DNA of 17,596 bases, taken from assembly GCA_964362625.1 (NCBI GenBank), contig CAYIFA010000015.1, positions 1 to 17,596 on the forward strand, in the 5' to 3' direction. The notes under the pieces were generated by a model. It did not search any database, had not been told where the DNA came from, and saw only the letters and a list, made by a program, of their open reading frames with translations. Position 1 is the stretch's first letter. Every line of letters starts with the position of its first letter. The DNA is from CAYIFA01 sp964362625. GTDB taxonomy: Bacteria; Patescibacteriota; Minisyncoccia; 1-14-0-10-42-19. Below are positions 7,171 to 13,648 of the stretch, in pieces. Both the position numbers and the translations under genes were made by a program.

Positions 7171-8883
7171 ATGAAGCTGTTGGGTCAAATGCCGAAAAGT
7201 GATATGGAGGAGTGTAAGAAGAGGGCAAGAGCAGCCGGATTAGAGTTTCAGGATAACACTCTTGAATACATCGTAACCAACCAGGATATGCTGGAGTTGA
7301 ACCCTAAGGTAATGATTCCGACTTTGTATGACTATTGGGTGCACGATCTCGAAGCTCATCGTAACCGCTGGATGTATGACGTATTTCCGCACAATCCCTA
7401 TGAAACCGTAATTAACACCCGCCCGCCGATTTCTTTCTATAATCAGGACAACGCCGATTGGTTTAACGTGATGATCTTCTATCATGTCTTGGGTCACATA
7501 GACTTTTTCCAGAATAACGTGTTTTTCAGCAAAACTTGGGATGACGATTTTTGCGGATCGGCCTTGGCTGACCGGCGCCTTATCAATAGCATCCGGACAG
7601 AATTCGGAGAAGAAAAGCGCTGGGTTGATTACGTAATTGAGTTTAGCCGGGCACTCGATAACTTAGTCGGCTACCACCAAGAGCTGGCGGAGAAAGACCG
7701 AGCTCGCCAGCCGGAAGTTTTCGGAATATTTTCTGAAAAAATTGATTACTATTTCGGACAGTTTCTCAAGCGGCTTTTTGACGAAAAAAGGCTTAAACTC
7801 GAATTCTATCATAGCGAGATTGAGCGATTCAACCGTTTTGTCCGGCGCTTCGGGAAAAAAGAAGGCGAAACCGCCTTTTTTGAAGATAATGAATTTAGGA
7901 GCAGATTCCCGGAATTTATTGATGTCTTTAAGAAGTGGAAAAAGGAGTCTGACCGGCCCAAGCCAAAAGATATTCTTGAATATCTTATGGAAAATTCCGA
8001 GTTCTTTAAGCGGGAAAAGAACAAAGGTCTAAAAGACGTAATGCAGGTTGTCCGCAGAACTTCGCTTTATTTCCAGGCGCAGATGAGAGACAAAATTTCA
8101 AACGAGGGCTGGGCCAGTTTCTGGCATCAGAAATTGTTTATGACTGACGAAAGAATGAGTACGCATGAGATAGATTTTGCAAAGGTAGATTCCGGAGTGA
8201 CTGCTGACCCGCGGATGGGCATAAATCCTTATGCCGCAGGCAAGCACCTTTTTGAGTTTATTGAGGAGCTCGCGTCTAGGGGCAAACTTTCGCCGGAATA
8301 TCGACTACTTAAAGGAATAGACGCGCGTAAAAAGTATGACCAAAACCGTGGGGAAGCATACGGGAGGAAAGCTGTCCTAGAAGCGAGAAAATATCTCGAC
8401 GACTATCTTTTGGTGAATTTATTATCTGACGAAGATTTTCAGGACTTCGTTGATAGGCACAAACTGTTTATTGTCGGATATCGGCCGAGCCGCGAAAGAT
8501 GGAATGCCGCCGAGGTTTACATTAAGTCGAAAAACGGTAAAGAATATCGTAAGCACCTTAATCAAATGCTCTATCACCCGCCAAATATTGACTTTAACAG
8601 CTCCAAAGCCAAGAGCGGCGAATTGTATCTTGATCATATTTACGAGGGCCGGTCGCTATACGCCAGGTACATTAAGCCGGTACTCATTGGCTTGGAGTTT
8701 TTAGCCGAGCGGCCGGTAAAACTTGAGACAACTGAATATGAAAGAATACAGCCGAAGAATTGGTGGGAAGCTCAAAGCAACCCGAAACAAAAAAAGGTAA
8801 GAGTACTTTATACTTGCGAAAAACGTAAAGTTTCCCGGGCCGTTTTAGGATCGGAAACTGCCCCTCCCTATTATGAAAGTTAA
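7171..8883 (+). CDS. spoVR: SpoVR family protein (YcgB-like)
   Basis: SpoVR is needed for normal spore cortex formation in Bacillus subtilis and is called YcgB in E. coli. Its molecular activity is unknown. The 570 residues (E. coli YcgB about 510) contain the family landmarks: W56...EAHRNRWMYD near 61-70, FYHVLGHIDFF at 103-113 with H105 and H109, NEGWASFWH at 311-319, and GINPYAAG at 350-357. The H105/H109 pair plus E312 and H319 look like a metal site, which is inference. Extra length lies mainly at about 200-300 and in a Lys-rich tail after 520. A textbook AAGGAGGT at 7159-7166, four bases before the ATG, fixes the start. It is downstream of DUF444 with 35 bases between and no terminator, and ends in TAA just before a strong terminator. 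No sporulation gene is seen nearby, so a stress or envelope role is more likely than sporulation. Confidence 0.9.
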   Translation: MKLLGQMPKSDMEECKKRARAAGLEFQDNTLEYIVTNQDMLELNPKVMIPTLYDYWVHDLEAHRNRWMYDVFPHNPYETVINTRPPISFYNQDNADWFNVMIFYHVLGHIDFFQNNVFFSKTWDDDFCGSALADRRLINSIRTEFGEEKRWVDYVIEFSRALDNLVGYHQELAEKDRARQPEVFGIFSEKIDYYFGQFLKRLFDEKRLKLEFYHSEIERFNRFVRRFGKKEGETAFFEDNEFRSRFPEFIDVFKKWKKESDRPKPKDILEYLMENSEFFKREKNKGLKDVMQVVRRTSLYFQAQMRDKISNEGWASFWHQKLFMTDERMSTHEIDFAKVDSGVTADPRMGINPYAAGKHLFEFIEELASRGKLSPEYRLLKGIDARKKYDQNRGEAYGRKAVLEARKYLDDYLLVNLLSDEDFQDFVDRHKLFIVGYRPSRERWNAAEVYIKSKNGKEYRKHLNQMLYHPPNIDFNSSKAKSGELYLDHIYEGRSLYARYIKPVLIGLEFLAERPVKLETTEYERIQPKNWWEAQSNPKQKKVRVLYTCEKRKVSRAVLGSETAPPYYES

Positions 8884-8892
8884 AGTATAGCG

Positions 8893-8928
8893 ATTGCTTC
8901 AGCTGCGGCTGGAGCAATTTTTGTTTTT
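8893..8928 (+). terminator. Intrinsic terminator after spoVR
   Basis: An 11-bp stem with one G-T pair (ATTGCTTCAGC, 8893-8903, with GCTGGAGCAAT, 8908-8918), a TGCG tetraloop and the T-rich tail TTTTTGTTTTTA. It is only nine bases after the spoVR stop and separates the DUF444-spoVR unit from the second prkA. Confidence 0.9.
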
Positions 8929-9004
8929 ATGTTAACTTTACTAATAGATAAGCCAGGAAACGCTCGAAATCGTCTTACCTTGACAAAAGCATAGGAGGAT
9001 AAAA
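8929..9004 (+). promoter_or_regulatory. Leader and candidate promoter of prkA copy 2
   Basis: This 76-base gap must carry the start signal if the preceding terminator works. It holds CTTGACAAAAGC at 8979-8990 and an AGGAGG ribosome binding site at 8993-8998, six bases before ATG 9005. The TTGACA starts 25 bases before the start codon, against 26 bases in prkA copy 1 (3511), so it is too close to be a conventional -35. A weak -35/-10-like pair (TTGTTT at 8921, ATAGAT 17 bases on) overlaps the terminator tail. The promoter assignment is speculative; the ribosome binding site is clear. Confidence 0.35.
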
Positions 9005-11209
9005 ATGCCGGGCGTAAGAGATGCCGTAAAGTATTTGGACTCCGAAGTAGGAAAAATCGAAAAGCGCGTAACACTGAGTTGGGAAGAGTTTTTGGAACTT
9101 GCCGCGTCCCGGCCGGAGCGGGTGCTAAGGAATATATTTCAGCTGTTTTATGACATGGTTAAGAATTATGTCGGCGAAGGAGTAGATGAATATCCCGACG
9201 ATCCGGAGTCAATCGGCTTCGTAAAATACGACTGCCGGAGACTCTTTGCCGAAAAATCGGATAATCCTTTCTTTGCCGATCGGCTTTTTGCCAACCGGTT
9301 CATCCGTCAAATCGAAAGCCTGCGGCAGGGGTTCCAGCAAAATCGGATTTATTGCTACGAAGGCCCTTCCGGCTGCGGCAAGAGTACTTTCTTAAACAAT
9401 CTGTTAGGAACTTTTGCCGAATATACCAAGACCAAGGAAGGCCAAATTTTTGAAGTTCTTTGGGAAATCGACGAAGGGCTTTTCTTTCCGGATAACCGGG
9501 ATTCTAAAAAATTGATAATACCTTGTCCAAGCCACGATTATCCGGTTCTTATGGTGCCCAAAGGGCTCCGCGTTGATTTCTTAAAAAAATTGCTCGGCGA
9601 CGACTCGGAGGCCGGGTTAAAAATTCTTAAGAATAAAGAGAACGAATGGATAATTACCGGAGAGATATGCACTATCTGCAAATCGATTTTCGAACTATCT
9701 TTGGAAAAACTCGGCTCGATTGATAAGGTTTTTAAGATGCTGAAAGCCCGGCCCTATAATTTTGACCGACGTCTGGGGCAAGGGGTAAGCATTTTCAATC
9801 CCGGCGATCAGTCAATGTGGGGGCACGACAACGGCCGGCCGCAAGGCGAGATCCTGACGAGCAAGCCAGTGCAGGAGAGTTTGGATAAACTGTTCGGAGC
9901 GTCCCGCGTGAAATACGCGTTTTCTTCTTTGGCTCGGACCAATAACGGAATCTATGTGGTTATGGATGTGAAGGGCCACAATGAAGGACGTTTACTGGAG
10001 CTCCATAACGTTATTAGCGAAGGCGTGCATAAGGTTGGCGAAATAGAAGAACAAGTCAACTCGCTTTTTTTTGCTTTGATGAATCCCGAAGACAAAGAGG
10101 TTTTTGAGGAAAATGACATGGAATCGTTCCAGGGGAGGATTCAGTATAATAAGATCCCCTATGTATTGGAACCTTCAACTGAAGTGGATATTTATCGCAG
10201 TATTTTTGGGTCTTCAATCGAAGCGAGTTTTCTGCCTAGAGTCCTTGAAAATTTTTCGCGGGTCATTATTTCTTCTCGAATGAGTACTGACTGCAAGCCG
10301 CTAGCGGAGTGGATTACCGATCTGGATAAATACAAGAAATATTGCGACGAACACGGCTTGCTTCTGCGCATGGCAATATATGCGGGCATTATACCAAGCT
10401 GGCTTTCTGAAGAAGATCGGAAAAAATTCACCGCTCCGATGCGGCGGGCTTTGATCGCGGAAGGCGAAAACGAGGGGGATAAAGGATTCTCCGGCCGGGA
10501 CTCCATAGTGTTGTTTAGCGAATTTTTCAGCCGCTATAGCGGGAGAACCAGTCTGGTTAATATGGAAAACATCCATGACTTCTTTAAGCATCGGATAGGC
10601 CGGGACCGCCGTGATAAAAATATACCAAAGAATTTTTTGGCCTCGCTAATAGGTTCATACGATTACGCGGTTTTGAATGAAATGAAAGAGGCCGTATATT
10701 TTTATAACGAAGAACAGATTTCCCGAGACATTTTAAATTTCTTATTCGCAGTTAACTATGATTTGGGGATGAGAGTAAGGAATCCGCTGACGAATGAGGA
10801 GTTGGAAATTACGCTGGTTTTTCTTAAACTGGTGGCCAGTCGTATTGCCGGTAGGGATATGTCTGATAGCGATACCGCAAAATCTGCCCAGGAAACCCAG
10901 AAAAAGTATGCTATTGCGGTGGCCAAAGGGGGACGCCTGCTCGAATCCGATCTTTACAAAGATTTATTCGTCTCCTATGTCAGAAACCTGAAGGAAAAAG
11001 TGTTGGTACCGTTTGTAAAAAATCCTAGTTTTCGTGAAGCAATCAAGTGTTACGGCACAAACGAATTTGAAACATTTGATACACGCTTAAAAGAGCATAT
11101 TACCTTCATGGTTAACGGCCTCATTAACAAATTCGGCTATACCGAACAGGGCGCCAAAGAAATTTGTCTGTATGTTATTGATAAGAACTTGGCCGAAAAG
11201 TTTTCGTAA
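9005..11209 (+). CDS. Second, divergent PrkA-family AAA+ protein (copy 2)
   Basis: A second PrkA-type ATPase of 734 residues, not a recent duplicate of copy 1. Walker A is GPSGCGKS at 120-127. The motif C174-P-S-H177-x-x-P, shared with canonical PrkA (CPMHEEP in Bacillus) but lost in copy 1, is present; it is followed by C222-T-I-C225, so three cysteines and a histidine could form a zinc-like site. A GQGVSIFNPGDQ segment (258-269) matches the GIGTF-P-D signature of PrkA, and LARTNNGIYVVMD (309-321) matches the RANRG-lmEF segment. GRIQYNKIPYVL (377-388) matches the DRV/IVPVPY region. After about residue 500 similarity to the YeaG kinase module is weak, but the last 25 residues (GYTEQGAKEICLYVI) resemble the E. 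coli GYTRKQVRLLCEW tail. It has its own ribosome binding site and ends before a strong terminator. It could be a partner subunit of copy 1 or a separately regulated ATPase. Confidence 0.82.
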   Translation: MPGVRDAVKYLDSEVGKIEKRVTLSWEEFLELAASRPERVLRNIFQLFYDMVKNYVGEGVDEYPDDPESIGFVKYDCRRLFAEKSDNPFFADRLFANRFIRQIESLRQGFQQNRIYCYEGPSGCGKSTFLNNLLGTFAEYTKTKEGQIFEVLWEIDEGLFFPDNRDSKKLIIPCPSHDYPVLMVPKGLRVDFLKKLLGDDSEAGLKILKNKENEWIITGEICTICKSIFELSLEKLGSIDKVFKMLKARPYNFDRRLGQGVSIFNPGDQSMWGHDNGRPQGEILTSKPVQESLDKLFGASRVKYAFSSLARTNNGIYVVMDVKGHNEGRLLELHNVISEGVHKVGEIEEQVNSLFFALMNPEDKEVFEENDMESFQGRIQYNKIPYVLEPSTEVDIYRSIFGSSIEASFLPRVLENFSRVIISSRMSTDCKPLAEWITDLDKYKKYCDEHGLLLRMAIYAGIIPSWLSEEDRKKFTAPMRRALIAEGENEGDKGFSGRDSIVLFSEFFSRYSGRTSLVNMENIHDFFKHRIGRDRRDKNIPKNFLASLIGSYDYAVLNEMKEAVYFYNEEQISRDILNFLFAVNYDLGMRVRNPLTNEELEITLVFLKLVASRIAGRDMSDSDTAKSAQETQKKYAIAVAKGGRLLESDLYKDLFVSYVRNLKEKVLVPFVKNPSFREAIKCYGTNEFETFDTRLKEHITFMVNGLINKFGYTEQGAKEICLYVIDKNLAEKFS

Positions 11210-11213
11210 TATT

Positions 11214-11240
11214 AAGCCCTGCGCATTGCGCGGGGCTTTT
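11214..11240 (+). terminator. Intrinsic terminator closing the PrkA block
   Basis: An 11-bp stem (AAGCCCTGCGC, 11214-11224, with GCGCGGGGCTT, 11228-11238), a three-base loop and a short TTTT run (11237-11240). It sits five bases after the second prkA stop and before the convergent DedA gene, whose stop is at 11272. A further GC-rich stretch (CCCGGGGGCCCC, 11250-11261) lies between them and could help end transcription from the minus strand. Confidence 0.85.
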
Positions 11241-11271
11241 AGCGCAGCACCCGGGGGCCCCTTGCGGGCGT

Positions 11272-11913
11272 CTATTTGTCTTTGGCGGCCATGCGATTTA
11301 CGAATTCAAAAATAGTCGGGATTATTGATGTTAGGATTATGCCGAGTATCACCAGTGAAAAATTCTTACGGACTAGCGGGATATTGCCGAAAAAATATCC
11401 GGCAGAAACAAAAAGAGTCACCCACAAAATCCCACCAAGAATATTGTATTCGGCAAATTGTCGGAAGTTCATCTTCCCCAACCCGGCCGCAAATGGAGCG
11501 AATGTCCGGATAATCGGGATGAATCGCGCGATAATTATAGTCTTTTTGCCGTGCGCTTCATAGAATTTTCGGGTTCTTTCAAGGTAGGATTCATTTAACA
11601 ACTTGGCTTCTTTTTTAAAAATCCGTGAGGATGAATGATAGCCGATCCGATAGTTAGCGGTATCGCCAAGTATCGCTGCAAGAGCAAGCAATACGGCAAG
11701 CAAAATCGGGTTTAATATTCCAATGCCGGCAAAAGTACCGGCGGCAAATAAAAGCGAATCGCCCGGCAAAAAAGGAGCGAGCACTATCCCGGTTTCCAGA
11801 AAAATTATCAGGAACAAAATAGCGTATGTCCACATCTCGTAACTTTCGATAATCGCGCCCAAGTGCGTATCGATGTGGATGATAAAATCAACAAGATAAA
11901 AAAACGCGTTCAT
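11272..11913 (-). CDS. DedA family (SNARE-associated/VTT) membrane protein
   Basis: DedA proteins are inner-membrane proteins implicated in recycling of undecaprenyl phosphate or phospholipid flipping and in envelope homeostasis. The 213 residues are normal for the family. E40 and the FLPGDSLLF segment (48-56) form the first re-entrant signature. ARFIPIIRTFAPFAAGLG (129-146) is the second, with R130 and R136 the conserved arginines. Hydrophobic segments lie at about 28-45, 66-85, 155-176 and 186-203. No ribosome binding site is visible before the ATG at 11913. It converges on the PrkA block and lies about 110 bases after the end of the copper operon on the same strand, separated by a GC-rich hairpin. 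The substrate cannot be assigned from sequence. Confidence 0.92.
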   Translation of the reverse strand: MNAFFYLVDFIIHIDTHLGAIIESYEMWTYAILFLIIFLETGIVLAPFLPGDSLLFAAGTFAGIGILNPILLAVLLALAAILGDTANYRIGYHSSSRIFKKEAKLLNESYLERTRKFYEAHGKKTIIIARFIPIIRTFAPFAAGLGKMNFRQFAEYNILGGILWVTLFVSAGYFFGNIPLVRKNFSLVILGIILTSIIPTIFEFVNRMAAKDK

Positions 11914-11981
11914 GTTAGCTTAATTCTACCAAGAATACCAGACTTAAATCTAGTATTGGATCAGCCCCACCACCGCTCGCT

Positions 11982-12013
11982 CCGCTCGCACAGGACGAGA
12001 GGGGTGCGAGCGG
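11982..12013. repeat. GC-rich inverted repeat between copper operon and dedA
   Basis: CCGCTCGCAC (11982-11991) is the exact inverted complement of GTGCGAGCGG (12004-12013) with a 12-base loop, and the left arm is partly duplicated just upstream (CCGCTCGC at 11973-11980). It lies 14 bases past the stop of the small ORF at 12027. A stem without a T-tract could end or attenuate the copper operon transcript. The rest of the 11914-11981 stretch shows nothing else convincing. Confidence 0.5.
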
Positions 12014-12026
12014 GACTCCCTAGAAA

Positions 12027-12192
12027 TTAAATGCTAGTCCGTTTGCTCAATGCGTAAAATACAACTCCCGTCCAAATAGAAATACATCCGAATAGCAAAA
12101 TCAGTCCGGAAAATACATAAGTTAAGATACCCAATTTTTCTTGTATTGATGGAGTTTCTGCCCATCATGCCGTTCCATCCCCACATTATCAT
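12027..12192 (-). pseudogene. Small Met/Trp/Gly-rich membrane protein, apparently frameshifted
   Basis: The 3' frame (12161 to stop 12027) reads AETPSIQEKLG followed by a single membrane helix (about ILTYVFSGLILLFGC...VVFYAL) and the ending SKRTSI, but it has no good start codon because TGA lies two codons upstream. In the neighbouring frame, ATG at 12192 begins MIMWGWNGMMG, the Met/Trp/Gly-rich opening common in small membrane proteins of bacterial copper operons. The two join if one G is added to the GGG at 12162-12164. This would give a protein of about 55 residues, 43 bases after the cupredoxin stop on the same strand. Possible explanations are a sequencing or assembly indel, a decayed gene, or chance. 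I favour a real gene with a one-base deletion. Confidence 0.4.
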
Positions 12193-12235
12193 TTTTTAAT
12201 TTTTATGGCTCGATTCGACGGCCGAGTCCCTTTTT

Positions 12236-12634
12236 CTAATTGAAATTGATGGAAAAATTGTACATGCCCATACTGCAAAGCCCTTGAAGCGGTTGTTCTG
12301 CTTTTGGTATGCCCAAATCAATAACTTCTTCCCCGGTCTGGGCTAAGATTTTTTGAAAGCCAACCGAGCGAACTACAAGTGATGCTGAACAATCGTAAGT
12401 GCCATCTGTCTTGACAATGAGTTTTGTGGGGATGCCAGCTCTTGCCGTAGATACTTTTGGTGAATAGCCGCCCTTTGCATTCACGGTGATATATTGAATC
12501 CCGTCTCTTATTTCAACATTTTGCGCAGACTGATTATCGGCGGTGTCAGAGTTATTATTTGACTGTCCTAGAAATATAATGCCGAGGCCTATGATAAGTG
12601 CGACCGTGATGATAATTAAAGCAGTTTTATTCAT
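12236..12634 (-). CDS. Membrane-anchored cupredoxin-like copper protein
   Basis: A 132-residue protein with one N-terminal membrane helix (about 5-23) and a Ser/Asn/Asp-rich spacer, followed by a cupredoxin-like beta domain (about 48-132) outside the membrane. GGYSPKV near 55-61 and the spaced C82, C120, M122 and M124 (CSMGM) are the expected positions for copper ligands of this family, although a typical blue-copper His-Cys-His-Met set is not present. The start is taken at ATG 12634, four bases after the TauE stop, rather than at 12697, because this places the hydrophobic anchor at the N-terminus and avoids a 60-base overlap. It probably receives or buffers copper together with the TauE protein; fused versions of these two domains occur in other bacteria. 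Confidence 0.75.
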   Translation of the reverse strand: MNKTALIIITVALIIGLGIIFLGQSNNNSDTADNQSAQNVEIRDGIQYITVNAKGGYSPKVSTARAGIPTKLIVKTDGTYDCSASLVVRSVGFQKILAQTGEEVIDLGIPKAEQPLQGLCSMGMYNFSINFN

Positions 12635-12638
12635 AGGT

Positions 12639-13646
12639 TTATATGTTAAATAGTGGGTTGATAATTCCGAGCCCGGCAAGCCCAGCAAGTAGCGCAAACA
12701 ATCCGAGACCGATTACAACTACTCCTACAGATTTGAAAAATAGCGGAGCGTGTTTTCCGTGTGCAAACGATGCCGATCCGAAAGAAAGTAGTACGAGCAT
12801 TGGCAGTGTTCCAAGCGCGAATGTAAGCATTAAAAGGAGCCCAGACATAAACGATCCGCTTCCGAGCGCAGAAACCTGCATAGACTGGGTAAATCCGCAT
12901 GGCAGAAAAAACGTAGCGAAACCGATAATGAGCGGCGTAAAAGTTTTATGCTCTATTCTTCTAAAGAAATTGAAAATTCCTGAAGGAAATGCAATTTTAT
13001 TTTTAGCAAACACGCCGACCAGATTCAAACCGAGGAGTAGCATCACGATCGAAGCCAAAAGTCCCAAGATCGATGTAAGGGTAAAGTTAATGCCGATAGC
13101 ATTGCCAAGCGCACCAAGAACTCCGCCTAATACTGCAAAGCTGACCAGCCTTCCTGTGTGAAAAAGCACGAACGTCTTAGTATCGCTAACATTGTCCTGC
13201 GACACCTTTGCCGAAAGCGATAAGACCAACCCGCCGACTATGGCAAGACAGCTGGAAACCGAAGCGATGAGACCGATAATAAAACTTGTTACCGGAGTTG
13301 TTTGTCCGCCAATTCCGAGATTTAAAATTCCCGATTTCTGTACAATGAAAAAGAGAGCCAAAAACGCCAGGCCAATAGGCATTGCCTGCCAAATGACACC
13401 ATTATCTTTTTTCGCTTCGGATTTTTTCGCAACGGAAAGAGAATAGCCGTTGTGCTGTATCTTTTCAGTCAGTATTTCCGCGAGTTTGTGCCGGCTCTCA
13501 TCGAGAGTTGTGTCGAATGAGACGGTTCCTCGCTTCAAATCTACGCTGGCACGCTCAATACCAATCTGTTCGTTTAAAGTATCTTCAATAAAGATTTTGC
13601 ATGAAGCGCAGTGAGTGCCGGAAACGTGGAATGTGTATGTTTTCAT
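12639..13646 (-). CDS. HMA domain fused to TauE/SafE (DsbD/CcdA-like) membrane protein
   Basis: Residues 1-72 form a heavy-metal-associated domain with the metal-binding C13-A-S-C16. From about 87 onward there are seven or so membrane segments of the cytochrome c biogenesis/sulfite exporter TauE-SafE type. Each half of the membrane domain carries one conserved cysteine, C133 (SSCLAIVGG) and C250 (FLPCGF), as in CcdA/DsbD-like transporters that move electrons or metal. The family occurs in copper operons, where it is thought to move copper or reducing power across the membrane; its chemistry is not settled. The start ATG is two bases after the copA stop, so the genes are translationally coupled. 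The downstream cupredoxin is in a different frame. Confidence 0.88.
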   Translation of the reverse strand: MKTYTFHVSGTHCASCKIFIEDTLNEQIGIERASVDLKRGTVSFDTTLDESRHKLAEILTEKIQHNGYSLSVAKKSEAKKDNGVIWQAMPIGLAFLALFFIVQKSGILNLGIGGQTTPVTSFIIGLIASVSSCLAIVGGLVLSLSAKVSQDNVSDTKTFVLFHTGRLVSFAVLGGVLGALGNAIGINFTLTSILGLLASIVMLLLGLNLVGVFAKNKIAFPSGIFNFFRRIEHKTFTPLIIGFATFFLPCGFTQSMQVSALGSGSFMSGLLLMLTFALGTLPMLVLLSFGSASFAHGKHAPLFFKSVGVVVIGLGLFALLAGLAGLGIINPLFNI

Positions 13647-13648
13647 AG

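Noticed and set aside
11973..12013. CRISPR-like or insertion-sequence repeat
   Set aside because: Only one short inverted repeat with a partial duplication; no regular spacing, no target-site duplication and no transposase.
12635..12697. Longer start (12697) for the cupredoxin gene
   Set aside because: It would overlap the TauE gene by about 60 bases and place 21 polar residues before the membrane anchor; ATG 12634 fits the operon spacing better.
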